A DNA stretch of 64,000 nucleotides, from NCBI RefSeq assembly GCF_907165195.1, contig NZ_OU015584.1, positions 3,916,027 to 3,980,026 of the forward strand, read 5' to 3'. Positions 50,336-60,331 of the stretch are shown piece after piece (position 1 is the stretch's first letter; every line of letters begins with the position of its first letter). A model generated the notes under the pieces. It had not been told where the DNA came from and made no database searches. It worked only from the letters and a program-made list of their open reading frames with translations. The translations under genes were made by a program, and so were the position numbers. The stretch comes from Parvicella tangerina. GTDB lineage: Bacteria; Bacteroidota; Bacteroidia; Flavobacteriales_D; Parvicellaceae.

Positions 50336-53104
50336 TTACTGCTTGTTAATTTTGATTGTTGCAGTACTCTTTTCTCCTGAAAGATCAACTACGTACATAC
50401 CAGCTGATAGCCTTGACAAATCGAGTTGATTCAACCCTTGATTCAACCATCCCGAAGACACCAACCTTCCTTCCAGAGAAATGATGAAGAACTCGACTTG
50501 TTCATTCACTTCTATCATAAGTAAGTCCTCAACGTTCGTTGGATAAGCATTAATTGCGAGGTCATTCTCAACAATTCCAACACTTGATGTGATCGTTACT
50601 ACGCTTGTTTCTTCACATCCGTTCGCATCCGTCACCACTACAGTGTAAGTTCCTCCAGAAATATTGGTAAGGTCTTCTGTCGTTGCTCCATTATCCCAAT
50701 TGTATGAATAGGCAGGGGTTCCTCCAGTAACTGTTAGATCAATGCTTCCATCGTTTCCGTTTGTTTCCATGACATGCGTTTCCGAGAGCACAAGAGCATC
50801 AGGCTCAATAATTGAAATGGTATCAGAAGCCACCCAACCAAGAGAGTCTGTTACAGTAACATAATATGTCCCTGGTCCAACGCTGTTAATGGTGTCATTT
50901 GTACCGCCATTATCCCATACATATTGAATTGTACCGTTTCCACCAGTCGTGGTAGCTTGTAATATAGCATTTGCATCACCATGACAAAGAACTCCTTGAG
51001 TTTCAGAAATAACCACTTCAGGATAATCAGGTGTTACGAACTCAAAAACTGAAACCGTTCCACTAACTTCATTGGAAACAATGATCAGGTTTTGCCCATT
51101 AGGACTCAACGAGTCAGGTACAAATTTAATGTCTTCTGGACCAAGATCTAGTGCAGCAGAATCTGTAGCAAGTTCAGCAAAATCTCTTCTGTTTACGTAA
51201 GCTCTATACTGCGGGGACATTGGGTTTGAAACATCATATACCATTACCCCACCAACTCTTTCCAAGCCAATGAAAGCGTAAGTAACTCCATCAACTTCTC
51301 CAATAGTTATTGCTTCGGGTTCTGGTCCTTTGTCATCACTTCTATTTTTAAAGGCACCTGCGTTCTCATCGTTAGTCGCATTAAAGTTGGTATCTAAAAT
51401 AGCATAAGTGATTTGTTCAAACTCATCTCCAGAATCATAAACAAGATTACCGTTCGCATCAAGTATAGAAAATGAACGTGCTCCATACGAATACAGTTCT
51501 TCAAATTCTCCATCGTGATCCCAATCGCCTTTTGAAATGGTCACTTTTAATCTTCCAAGAGAGTCCTGATCTTGCAAATTTGCTGCATTTGGGAACATCA
51601 TAGCATCTAAGGTGATGTCTTCAATTCTTTCCTCCTCAGAATAGGCACCATAATCTCTGGCATCACCTTCATTGGCAATAAACATATAATTCGTTCCTCC
51701 AATGTTTGCACACTTTAATGCATCTGGTTGATACATTCCCTTCACTGGCCAATTGTTAATATTCACATCATCGGCTTTATTACTGGCATCAATACCATTT
51801 CCTGCAGCCATGTGATCTTTATAACCAAGACCTTTTATTTCTACAACTTGTGCAGTCTGAAGGTCAATTTTAGCTAATGCGTTATTTTCCTGCAATGAAA
51901 CCCAGGCAAACATATTATCTTTATCGACACCTACGTACTCAGGCTCAAGGTCTTGTTCAACGGTTTGAAATCCATTATTTCCATAAATGTTAACGCTCTC
52001 ATCCAAGAAAGACAGCATTACATTATCAAAAGCCAAGTAATCAGATGCACCGTTTTGCTCAGCAAGCAGCCTTAACCTTACATGAGAAGAGCCTCCAGGA
52101 ACTGGAATAGCCACTTTAGTCCAGGAAGTGTCTTTATCCAGGTTCACGTAATTATTCACCATGTCCCAAGTCGTTCCATTGTTATACTCAACAACATAAC
52201 CCAAACTATCTGAAGCATCTAGTCCTACACTGTAGTATTCAAAAGAAAGTACTGCAGCTGGTCTCCCAGTTAAATCAACTGGGTCAAAGTCTATGGTATG
52301 TTGAAAAGCACCTCCACCATTTGCATTGTCAAGGTCTTGCCCACCAAAGAAGTAGTTTCCATGTGCCTGTGTTTCAATACTACTTGTAAATTCTTGAACT
52401 ACTCCCCAAACATCTTCACTTCCACTTACAGAAGAATCTCCTTCTGTGTTATATAGAGCTGGGGTTACCGTATAGTTCCAGTTATCAATTGCTGATGATT
52501 CAAAACTTTGTCGATGGCTTTCCCAGTTTGAAAAGTTTGCTGTGGCAACATCTGATGCAGACAAAGCAGCTATCGGATTAGTTGCAATATCAATGATCGA
52601 TACTGAGCCAATCGGATCAACGGTATAATCATCAGAAGGTTCTCCCTCATTTGCGACAACTAATTTTGTGCCGTCTGGTGAGATCGTAATCATATCTGGC
52701 AATGCTCCAACAGTTAACTGATTAACAAAAGCTCCCGTAGTGTCAAAGAAGACCACTTCGCCATCCAACTGCTTATTTGTATTCTCAATGGCAGCGGCAA
52801 TGTATTGATCAAATACCACTAAACTATTGATTCCTCCACCATAAGGAGAACAATCTATGGTATTGATCAAAGTAAGCGTTGTTGGATCAGAGGCATCCAG
52901 CACCTCAATCGCATTTCCAGTTGCATTGGTAAAGTAAATACGATGATTTGTAGGTTCGTAATAAACAATTTCTGCGGCACTACCATCAAATACATTGGTA
53001 TGATAACTACCGAGATGTTGCAGGTCAAAAGATTGGGCATTAGCGCTTAGTAAAGCTGCTGAAAGACCCAGAAAAAGTAAAGGTTTTTTCATTTTTTTCG
53101 TCAT
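50336..53104 (-). CDS. Choice-of-anchor I secreted protein with type IX sorting domain
   Basis: A 922-residue exported protein. After the signal peptide (ending near ANAQ) comes a beta-propeller-like choice-of-anchor I/alkaline-phosphatase-like region (residues about 25-175 and 360-690) interrupted by a jelly-roll-like insert (about 190-355). Two SprB-type repeats follow (VTDSLGW, VTDANGCEETS) and then a type IX sorting domain (LSRLSAGMYVVDL). It is destined for the cell surface or medium. Calcium-binding aspartate-rich turns are plentiful. Enzymatic activity uncertain. Confidence 0.85.
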   Translation of the reverse strand: MTKKMKKPLLFLGLSAALLSANAQSFDLQHLGSYHTNVFDGSAAEIVYYEPTNHRIYFTNATGNAIEVLDASDPTTLTLINTIDCSPYGGGINSLVVFDQYIAAAIENTNKQLDGEVVFFDTTGAFVNQLTVGALPDMITISPDGTKLVVANEGEPSDDYTVDPIGSVSIIDIATNPIAALSASDVATANFSNWESHRQSFESSAIDNWNYTVTPALYNTEGDSSVSGSEDVWGVVQEFTSSIETQAHGNYFFGGQDLDNANGGGAFQHTIDFDPVDLTGRPAAVLSFEYYSVGLDASDSLGYVVEYNNGTTWDMVNNYVNLDKDTSWTKVAIPVPGGSSHVRLRLLAEQNGASDYLAFDNVMLSFLDESVNIYGNNGFQTVEQDLEPEYVGVDKDNMFAWVSLQENNALAKIDLQTAQVVEIKGLGYKDHMAAGNGIDASNKADDVNINNWPVKGMYQPDALKCANIGGTNYMFIANEGDARDYGAYSEEERIEDITLDAMMFPNAANLQDQDSLGRLKVTISKGDWDHDGEFEELYSYGARSFSILDANGNLVYDSGDEFEQITYAILDTNFNATNDENAGAFKNRSDDKGPEPEAITIGEVDGVTYAFIGLERVGGVMVYDVSNPMSPQYRAYVNRRDFAELATDSAALDLGPEDIKFVPDSLSPNGQNLIIVSNEVSGTVSVFEFVTPDYPEVVISETQGVLCHGDANAILQATTTGGNGTIQYVWDNGGTNDTINSVGPGTYYVTVTDSLGWVASDTISIIEPDALVLSETHVMETNGNDGSIDLTVTGGTPAYSYNWDNGATTEDLTNISGGTYTVVVTDANGCEETSVVTITSSVGIVENDLAINAYPTNVEDLLMIEVNEQVEFFIISLEGRLVSSGWLNQGLNQLDLSRLSAGMYVVDLSGEKSTATIKINKQ

Positions 53105-53239
53105 TAATTTTCGGTGAAATTAATGGCGGCAGTTATGCTCGATGTGAATGAAGTGTTACGATTTTTTAACCGGTGTGAAAAGTTTTTTTAAAGCGCTTCC
53201 TTTCGGGGATATAGGAAAGCCATTATAGAACTCAGAGTT

Positions 53240-54394
53240 TTATTTATAGGCTGGCTTGTACTCTACTTTTTCTATCTCGATTTTCGCAATGATCTCTTTC
53301 ATGATTTCAGAAGTTCCAGCAAAAATTGGAATCACTCTAACATCTCGATACAGTCTGGCTATGGGATATTCTTCCATGAAACCATAACCTCCAAACATTT
53401 GTAAGCAGTCGTAGACAACATCGTTCAAGAGGTCAGAAGTCTTTAGTTTTAGCATCGAGCATTCTTTAACTACAAAGTCTCCTTGAGCAAACCTTGCGCT
53501 AGTTACATATACAAATTGTTTCCATGCCTCAATTTCAGTTGCAATATCAGCAACTTTATGTCTAAGTACCTGAAATTTATTAATCGACCTTCCAAAAGCC
53601 TCTCTTTCAGAAATGTATTGTAAAGTAAGGTCATACGCACACTGCATTGCACCAATAGAAATCTGAGAAACCGTTAAGCGCTCCGTTTGAAGACTTTCCA
53701 TCATGTAGTAAAATCCTTTCCCCTCCTCTCCTAACAAATTCTCTACGGGTACCTTAACATTATCAAATGAAATCTCTGCAGTGTCCGAAGAACGGAGGCC
53801 CATTTTATCCAGCTTACTCGTGGTAACGCCCTCCATTTCGTTATCAATCACCAGCAATGAAATGCCAGTTTCTGTTTTCACAGCGGCTACAATATAGTCT
53901 CCATAATGGGCGTTCGTGATAAACGTTTTACTGCCATTAACAATGTAATAATCTCCTTCTTTAACGGCTGTTGTTCTAATGTTCTTCAAATCTGAACCGG
54001 CAAAAGGTTCTGTCATCGCCAATGCACCAATAAGATCACCTGATGCGCTTGGTACCAGATACTTTTGTTTTAATGCTTCAGAACCTCCTTTATTCAAGTA
54101 GTTCATCGCTAGGTAAACATGGCTTGCCACCATCGTTGCAAATCCCAGCGCACCTGATTTTCCAATTTCTTCTAACAATACGCAGGTGTACATAAAATCA
54201 GTTCCCATACCTCCATATTGTTCTGGAGTATCCAGCCCTAAAAAGCCCATTTCTCCCATTTTTTTCATCACGGTTCGGTCTATTTGACCTTCCTCTTCCC
54301 AATCGTTGGTATAAGGGAGCACTTCTTGCTTTAAAAAATCTTGAATTGAAGCTCTAAACAGCTCGTGTTCTTCTGTAAAGAATAGACTTGACAT
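53240..54394 (-). CDS. Acyl-CoA dehydrogenase
   Basis: A 384-residue FAD-dependent acyl-CoA dehydrogenase catalysing the first step of beta-oxidation or branched-chain acid breakdown. LAMTEPFAGSD and the C-terminal FGGYGFMEEYPIARLYRD plus FAGTSEIM are the family signatures; the catalytic base should lie in this last motif (GTSE). Chain-length preference unknown. Confidence 0.92.
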   Translation of the reverse strand: MSSLFFTEEHELFRASIQDFLKQEVLPYTNDWEEEGQIDRTVMKKMGEMGFLGLDTPEQYGGMGTDFMYTCVLLEEIGKSGALGFATMVASHVYLAMNYLNKGGSEALKQKYLVPSASGDLIGALAMTEPFAGSDLKNIRTTAVKEGDYYIVNGSKTFITNAHYGDYIVAAVKTETGISLLVIDNEMEGVTTSKLDKMGLRSSDTAEISFDNVKVPVENLLGEEGKGFYYMMESLQTERLTVSQISIGAMQCAYDLTLQYISEREAFGRSINKFQVLRHKVADIATEIEAWKQFVYVTSARFAQGDFVVKECSMLKLKTSDLLNDVVYDCLQMFGGYGFMEEYPIARLYRDVRVIPIFAGTSEIMKEIIAKIEIEKVEYKPAYK

Positions 54395-54396
54395 AA

Positions 54397-54618
54397 TTAC
54401 TTCTTTTTCTTTTTTGTGGGAGGTTGTTTGGCATATTTTTCCATTCGTTTCCTAACGCCTCTTCTAAATAGGAACATTCCCCAGGCAAGACCTACAATCA
54501 GGAAAAGGTATTTAGTAGAATTCCATCCATCCTGAAATAAGTAGACAATCACAGCAATAGTAAGTAGTGATGCTACGATTAACCAAAAGCGCTCTAGATA
54601 TAGATGAAATTTACTCAT
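54397..54618 (-). CDS. Small two-helix membrane protein
   Basis: A 73-residue protein with two transmembrane helices (about residues 9-28 and 34-52) and a Lys-rich tail. It overlaps the lptC stop by 8 bp and precedes the acyl-CoA dehydrogenase by 2 bp. Unknown function; conserved small proteins in this position are common in the group but unnamed. Confidence 0.65.
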   Translation of the reverse strand: MSKFHLYLERFWLIVASLLTIAVIVYLFQDGWNSTKYLFLIVGLAWGMFLFRRGVRKRMEKYAKQPPTKKKKK

Positions 54619-55201
54619 TGTTATTCATGTTCTTTTCAAGTGCATTTTCCTCCATATTATAAACTCCGTTATTGATGTTATGCACTTTATATTTAGTAAA
54701 ATTACTATTACTATGTAAACCTACTCCTGAAATGGTTCCTTTTGGTGAAGATACGACTACTTTTTCATGCGTGTATACGCTATCTTTCTTAAAATCCACA
54801 TGAAGTAGTTCTGTATTTAACTCTTCATCCTTATTATTGATGAAAACCACATCATCTTTCACCTTAATGAATTCTTTGTTCGAGTACATCTCACCGTAAT
54901 TTGCTGTTAACACAGACTCTACTTCTCCAATAGAATCGTAGAACGTCACTTTCATTCCTGTAGGACATTCTAAGCGCATTTCGTTCTCCTCCATTAAGTA
55001 TCGATGCATTAGCGGACTTTCGAGTTTGATTTGAGCTTCTCCTTGGTCTGAAAAATACATGGTGACTCCTTCACTCGTTTCCAGCGGACCGTCATACGTG
55101 TGCGATACCTCTTGGATCTCCTTATCGGTATTACCACAAGACAAAAACATTCCGACTGCCATAGCAGCAACCGGAATGTTCCTCCATTTTATTATGTTAA
55201 T
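54611..55201 (-). CDS. lptC: LPS export protein LptC
   Basis: A lipoprotein (lipobox FLSC) with the LptC beta-jellyroll pattern (TYDGPLETSEGVTMYFSDQG, and a later segment with ANYGEMYSNKE). It bridges the LptB2FG transporter and LptA. From the first ATG (55162) the signal peptide would be only 8 residues, too short. The frame stays open upstream, giving a proper basic-hydrophobic signal (IKWRNIPVAAMAVGMFLSC), so an ATT start near 55201 or another non-ATG start is likely. Confidence 0.78.
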   Translation of the reverse strand: MNIIKWRNIPVAAMAVGMFLSCGNTDKEIQEVSHTYDGPLETSEGVTMYFSDQGEAQIKLESPLMHRYLMEENEMRLECPTGMKVTFYDSIGEVESVLTANYGEMYSNKEFIKVKDDVVFINNKDEELNTELLHVDFKKDSVYTHEKVVVSSPKGTISGVGLHSNSNFTKYKVHNINNGVYNMEENALEKNMNNNE

Positions 55202-55205
55202 CGAA

Positions 55206-56513
55206 TTAACCGTTTGTTCTAAGTTTAACTTTTCTTCCCCAACAAGGAACTTCGACAGAATCTCCTGCTTTTAAATCCTTTATAAAAGCTTCTGATGTTG
55301 TCATCAATCCATTCTCAATGCTGCTTATCCAAGACGAAGAAACACAACTTCCCGCCTCCTCTGCTAAATCTAGCGCATAACTGTAGATGGCCGATCTCTC
55401 AAGTTTGTTGTTAGCACAAGATCCTGCACTCTGTGCTACAGCCTGCGCTTGGATGTATTTTGCCTGACATCCACTTACTTTACTGGCATAATTGTACGCA
55501 TTCTTATAAGATCCTTTATTTAGATAAATCTGTGCAAGTCTCTCATTTGCCTTAGTTCTATTTTCTTCTGATAATTCATCAAACTCAAGTGCCTGCAAAT
55601 AATAATCTAGTGCTTCCGAATAGTCCTTTGATCCATATTTAGTATTACCAAGATCCATTTTAGACTTATGAGTTGGACGAGCTTTATCAATCAATATTGC
55701 TAATTCTAACAAATAGGGATCATTACACTCCATATCGTTCAACTTTCCAAGTACTTCTTCTGCCAAATCAATGTCTTCTGGTGCAGCGTCTGTTTTCTTC
55801 TTATAGATTGGTAATAAGATCTCACAGCTTGCACAAGGAACAATATAGCTCTCTAGAGTTTGAAGAGTCGTCTTCCAGTTTTGAGCTTCCCCTGAATTAC
55901 CAGCGGCTTCATTCTGTTCCAACTTATCATTAGAGATTTTCTCTAGTTTCTCATAAATTTCCATCATTTGTCCGCAGTCGATCAATTTTGCACCTACCAT
56001 AAAGTACGCTGCTCTGAAGTAATAAACTACATCGTACGATTCAATATTTTCATCTGGTGTATTTTCAAAAGCCTTCTGGAAGTACTCAAAAGCCACATTG
56101 TAACGATGGGTTTCATCCATCATGTTGTCATGTGCTCTTTTCATTTGCAATTCTGGACACTCTGCATAGTTTTTGAACCACAAATCGTAGATCAGGTTCA
56201 ACGAGTCCATTTTATTTTTGAAGTCCTCGCTATTCTTATCTGTGATAGCTTGAGCCATTTTCTTATAGATATACTTACCATTATCGTATAGCAATGGTTT
56301 GTATTGTGGACAGATCTCTTGAGCCTTCCACCACTCTTTTGATGCATCCTTGAAGTTTTCTTGTTTTAAAAACTCTGTATACAAAGAAACTGCCTGTCGG
56401 CACCCAGCTTCATTACCATTGTAATTTGGTTCTTCCTGCTCAATACATTCTACCTGTGCCTGACCTACTAAGGTCATTGCGGCTAGCGTTACTATTGTAA
56501 AAAACTTTTTCAT
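55206..56513 (-). CDS. Exported TPR protein
   Basis: A 435-residue exported protein (signal peptide ending near GQAQ). TPR-type helical repeats run through it (NYAECPELQMKR, the segment with YFQKAFENTPDE, and the C-terminal KDYSEALDYYLQALEFDELS). It is probably a periplasmic or envelope adaptor. It sits 4 bp or less from lptC and 25 bp after the outer-membrane protein gene. Confidence 0.75.
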   Translation of the reverse strand: MKKFFTIVTLAAMTLVGQAQVECIEQEEPNYNGNEAGCRQAVSLYTEFLKQENFKDASKEWWKAQEICPQYKPLLYDNGKYIYKKMAQAITDKNSEDFKNKMDSLNLIYDLWFKNYAECPELQMKRAHDNMMDETHRYNVAFEYFQKAFENTPDENIESYDVVYYFRAAYFMVGAKLIDCGQMMEIYEKLEKISNDKLEQNEAAGNSGEAQNWKTTLQTLESYIVPCASCEILLPIYKKKTDAAPEDIDLAEEVLGKLNDMECNDPYLLELAILIDKARPTHKSKMDLGNTKYGSKDYSEALDYYLQALEFDELSEENRTKANERLAQIYLNKGSYKNAYNYASKVSGCQAKYIQAQAVAQSAGSCANNKLERSAIYSYALDLAEEAGSCVSSSWISSIENGLMTTSEAFIKDLKAGDSVEVPCWGRKVKLRTNG

Positions 56514-56538
56514 TTTTTATCGTTTACTTTCTAGTTAA

Positions 56539-57897
56539 TTAATCATAAAGTCGTTTCCAAAACCACCTATCATACTTCGCATTTGGTGAAAGAGATAGCC
56601 CTACATTGAATTTTAAATAGTTATCTTCTATCAACCCGTTTTCTGTGGTTCCAAGTTTCCCGAGTTCAAATCCTAAACTCAGTGAACTTGTTGATGTTGA
56701 ACTCAACATCGGCATAGTTATACCAAAAGCTATGCCATACTGTTTCAAATGAATGTCATTACTGCGATAAGGCGTATATCCATAATGGAATCCCAGCTGG
56801 TAAGAACTTAATTGAATTGCGTGAACATCCTTAAAGTTCATTCCTTTTTTGGGAAGAATATTTACTCCAAAAGCAAACTTTTGCATTTGAGCGAGTTCCT
56901 CATAAGCAGTCTCTGTAGAATCAAAGTACTCGTAATAATTCTGGAAATCAGCCATTTCAAACTGAGCAGTTAGTGTTACTCGTTCTTTTAAGGTTACCGC
57001 ACCACCAATGGCGAATGATTTAGGAAGTTTGATATGACCTCGGTTATCCGTGTAGAAATTCGTTGTATCACTTACCTCTTCCTCTTGAATATTATTGAGG
57101 GTGTAAGTGTATGCAAAGAAATCCTGATAAGCTCTAACCTGATTTCCTAAGTTTGCAGTTAATCCAATTTGGTAACTGATGTTTTTGTTGATCCTTTCGT
57201 AATAATGTAGGCCATAGTCCATTGAAAAACCTCTGATCAACAGTTTATTCTTCACATGAGAGTTGTAAAAAGTAGCATCCTGAAATTCAATTTTTCTATC
57301 ACGTTGAATGGTTCCAAACAAAAACGAAGCGTTCACGCCAATTGAAAGTCGAATACTATCACCTCTATTTATCAATTGCTGTCCCGCACCTATAAATAAG
57401 CGATTTACACTACCCATTCCAGCGTAATTATAGGTAATTGTATCTCCCTCGTTTGGATCAAATTCATTAATATCATAACCTGTTGTTGAATAGGGCATTA
57501 AACCAAAAACCACTCCCGTTTTCTTAGCAACGGGTAGCAAGAGGGCAAAATTTCTAAGCGCAACCGTTGTTTGATTATAGGTGCCTTTATCTGATTTCAT
57601 GAAACTCGCCTTCCCCATTACTCCACAATCAAATACAGGCGTATGTTTCAATACACTTGCATAGGTAGCAGGATTAGATACATTTATATGGTGAAATTCC
57701 GCTAATCTCACTTGAGTAAGGTCACCTTCTTTGGCAAGCGCAACACTTGAACCTCCTAAACCAATGTAAGGAGATGTGATCATGGGTACTTGCTCACCAA
57801 TGCCAAATCTGGTATAAGGAGAACTGTTTTGATCCTGACCAAAATAGGTCATCGTCCATAAAACAGTAAAGAAAGTGAGTATATTACGATTTAACAT
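56539..57897 (-). CDS. Outer-membrane beta-barrel protein
   Basis: A 452-residue exported protein with signal peptide and a FadL/porin-like barrel pattern (YTRFGIGEQ near the N-terminus, GGSSVALA, and LGFHYGYTPYR towards the end). Conserved in Bacteroidota next to coaX and lptC-like genes. The ATG at 57897 overlaps the coaX stop by 14 bp; an earlier ATG (57915) would lie deeper inside coaX. Confidence 0.72.
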   Translation of the reverse strand: MLNRNILTFFTVLWTMTYFGQDQNSSPYTRFGIGEQVPMITSPYIGLGGSSVALAKEGDLTQVRLAEFHHINVSNPATYASVLKHTPVFDCGVMGKASFMKSDKGTYNQTTVALRNFALLLPVAKKTGVVFGLMPYSTTGYDINEFDPNEGDTITYNYAGMGSVNRLFIGAGQQLINRGDSIRLSIGVNASFLFGTIQRDRKIEFQDATFYNSHVKNKLLIRGFSMDYGLHYYERINKNISYQIGLTANLGNQVRAYQDFFAYTYTLNNIQEEEVSDTTNFYTDNRGHIKLPKSFAIGGAVTLKERVTLTAQFEMADFQNYYEYFDSTETAYEELAQMQKFAFGVNILPKKGMNFKDVHAIQLSSYQLGFHYGYTPYRSNDIHLKQYGIAFGITMPMLSSTSTSSLSLGFELGKLGTTENGLIEDNYLKFNVGLSLSPNAKYDRWFWKRLYD

Positions 57898-58618
57898 TAT
57901 GGTCCAAAATTTCATTTAATCCTCTTAGCGTTAGCCAGCGGTCTGCAAAGATGCTATTTTTTTGTGAAAATTCCATGTTTTGCAATACTTCCATGTCACC
58001 ACCCGTAATGATTATCTTAAGATTTTCAAATCGTTGCTCAAGATGCATTATTGTTGATTCAATCTCATTATTCATCCCCATGTAACAACCTGAATGAATT
58101 GAAGTTAATGTATCTACACCCATACTCACTGGTTCAATTTCATCTGGCTTCACTAACGGTAATTTATCCGTAAAAGTGTGTAAAGCTTCGAACCTCATAT
58201 TTAGTCCAGGAGAAATGACACCTCCAATATATTCATTTGAACTATTCAAAACATCAAACTTTAAGCAAGTGCCAGCATCAATTATTAAACAGTTCGTTTC
58301 ATTGAATAAATGGTAGGCTCCTACTGCGTTTGCCAAGCGATCTTTCCCTAAAGTTTCAGGTGTTTTATAATTGTTGACAATTGGCAGAGGTGTATGTTGA
58401 TCCAGTACAATAGGATGTTCAGTTTGAGCTATCACAAACTTTGTTAAATCTTCATTCGCAACGGAAGAAATGATGGTGTGATCAACCTGATGCGAGTGAA
58501 TTGCACGCTTAATTTCCTCTTTTTCGTTTTCCGATATGGTCACCTTGACAAGTTGATTATTCTCGAACCACGCCATTTTTATTTTAGTGTTCCCAATATC
58601 TACAATTCGGTGCATCAT
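57884..58618 (-). CDS. coaX: Type III pantothenate kinase
   Basis: A 244-residue ASKHA-fold kinase that phosphorylates pantothenate in coenzyme A synthesis. VDIGNTKIKMAWF (phosphate-1), IIDAGTCLKFD (phosphate-2, catalytic Asp) and GGVISPGLNMRFEAL are the CoaX motifs. Usual length. It overlaps the preceding secreted-protein gene by 4 bp (operon). Confidence 0.93.
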   Translation of the reverse strand: MMHRIVDIGNTKIKMAWFENNQLVKVTISENEKEEIKRAIHSHQVDHTIISSVANEDLTKFVIAQTEHPIVLDQHTPLPIVNNYKTPETLGKDRLANAVGAYHLFNETNCLIIDAGTCLKFDVLNSSNEYIGGVISPGLNMRFEALHTFTDKLPLVKPDEIEPVSMGVDTLTSIHSGCYMGMNNEIESTIMHLEQRFENLKIIITGGDMEVLQNMEFSQKNSIFADRWLTLRGLNEILDHNVKS

Positions 58619-59583
58619 TGTTGATGATAATTACCTAGTTTCTCCTGCATAAATCTAAGTAAATAAGGGTAGAACCTAAAACTACTTGATTTGGCAAATT
58701 CCACGAAATATTCTTCTCCTGTTTCGCATGGATCAATCGTAGCGTCTAACATGAATTTCTTTCCATTGCTGGCCAAAAGTAATTTACTATGATAGTTTAA
58801 CGTGTCTCCACCAGAGCAGTATAGATCATAGATTACACTGATTTCGCCAATCGTATCCCTATCTATATCCGTCAATTCAATGGATGGTAAAGAAAAACTT
58901 GCTTTCGGAGTTTCTTCGCATTCACCAAAGACATCTGTAAACTTTCTGATAAGTTTTAACTCATCATCAACCCGTAAAAAATGGTAGAAATACAGGTATT
59001 TTTTGTAAGTCGATAGCGAATCTGAAAGTGATTTAAAAATAAGTTCACTTCGAACCACAACGTTATCTCCTATTTTATCTTTCCACTGGTAGGCATCAAT
59101 CAAATCTCCCCAAACAATAGTGGTATCCAGCTTTTCTCGAAACGGATAGAAATCGAGTTGCAGAAGCGCATTAGGACTAGGATCATAATACAGTCGTTGT
59201 CTTTTTTCTACATTTCTTTTCACGCGTACTTCAAAAATGAAATCTTGAGGAGGTAATTCAGAATTCTTAGCTTGATCACTTAACGCAACAAAATCCTCGG
59301 GAAAGTTAAAATGATTCCATTCATCCGCATTTTTAATCAAAGACAACGCATACTGTTTTTTTTCTGTAGTGTCGTAAACAATGATACTTACGGACTTACT
59401 GCTAGATGACCAGGCATCTCTAATCGAAAAATAATTATCTACGTCCAGCGATAGTTGCCAAGTGCTCTCCGTTGTTTTGTTTTGTCCTGAAGCAACACCA
59501 CAAAAAGCAAATTCTAGCAGAACGATAAATACTAAAGGGTTTCTGATAAAATTAAACGAGATTAATTCTCTTGTACAATTCAT
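58615..59583 (-). CDS. Exported protein of unknown function
   Basis: A 322-residue exported protein (signal peptide ending near VASGQ) with a beta-rich domain (TWQLSLDVDNYFSI...). No family recognised. The ATG at 59583 is chosen; one at 59658 would overlap the response-regulator gene by more than 100 bp, while this start overlaps by 32 bp. Confidence 0.65.
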   Translation of the reverse strand: MNCTRELISFNFIRNPLVFIVLLEFAFCGVASGQNKTTESTWQLSLDVDNYFSIRDAWSSSSKSVSIIVYDTTEKKQYALSLIKNADEWNHFNFPEDFVALSDQAKNSELPPQDFIFEVRVKRNVEKRQRLYYDPSPNALLQLDFYPFREKLDTTIVWGDLIDAYQWKDKIGDNVVVRSELIFKSLSDSLSTYKKYLYFYHFLRVDDELKLIRKFTDVFGECEETPKASFSLPSIELTDIDRDTIGEISVIYDLYCSGGDTLNYHSKLLLASNGKKFMLDATIDPCETGEEYFVEFAKSSSFRFYPYLLRFMQEKLGNYHQQ

Positions 59584-60304
59584 CTTTATAGGATCCACCA
59601 ATTGGAATAATCTTTTTGTTGTCCTCAAGAATGATGTTTGGTGCTTCAATTTGCGCAATCTTATCTAATCTAACAATATAAGAACGATGAACACGCAAGA
59701 AATGCTCTGAAGGCATTTTCTCTTCAATATCTTTCATTGTGCTATGGATCGTGTATCTCGCTGAAGCTGCATTGATCACAACATAATCTTTTAAGGCCTC
59801 GATAAAGTAGATATCTTTTGTGTTCAACTTGATCAATCTGGATTTACTCTTTACAAAAATGAAATCCGTTGAGTCTTTATTCTCAACTACACTGTAGAGC
59901 ATATCTCTTTCCTTGAGAACTTCAAGTTCCTTACCGTGCTTATACAAAGCCATTTCAATAGAAGTATGCAAGTCTATCTCTTTAAATGGTTTGATAATGT
60001 ATGCATAAGGTTCAGTTACTTTTGCCTTCGAAAGCGTATTCTCATCAGCGTATGCTGTCAAGAAAATAATAGGAATATTATACTTTTCTTTTATTTCCGC
60101 AGAGGCTTCGATACCTGTAATATCACCTTTTAACATGATATCCATCAAAATGATATCGGGGTTTTTCTCTCCCGCCAGTTCTATTGCTTTTTCTCCAGTA
60201 GCAGCAGCTCCAACAACATTATAGCCTAGTTTTTTCAAACTATACTGAATGTCCTTTGAAACAATACTTTCATCTTCAACAACTAAAACATTTATCTTGC
60301 TCAT
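59552..60304 (-). CDS. LytTR-family response regulator
   Basis: A 250-residue regulator. A receiver domain (1-125, phosphoacceptor D55 in ILMDIMLKG, K near 108) is followed by a LytTR DNA-binding domain (about 145-250: LIKLNTKDIYFIEALKDY, HSTMKDIEEKM, FLRVHRSYIV). It lies 27 bp after the histidine kinase and is its likely partner. Confidence 0.92.
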   Translation of the reverse strand: MSKINVLVVEDESIVSKDIQYSLKKLGYNVVGAAATGEKAIELAGEKNPDIILMDIMLKGDITGIEASAEIKEKYNIPIIFLTAYADENTLSKAKVTEPYAYIIKPFKEIDLHTSIEMALYKHGKELEVLKERDMLYSVVENKDSTDFIFVKSKSRLIKLNTKDIYFIEALKDYVVINAASARYTIHSTMKDIEEKMPSEHFLRVHRSYIVRLDKIAQIEAPNIILEDNKKIIPIGGSYKDELYKRINLV

Positions 60305-60331
60305 GCCTTTCTAGTTAAGGGGTAATATAAA

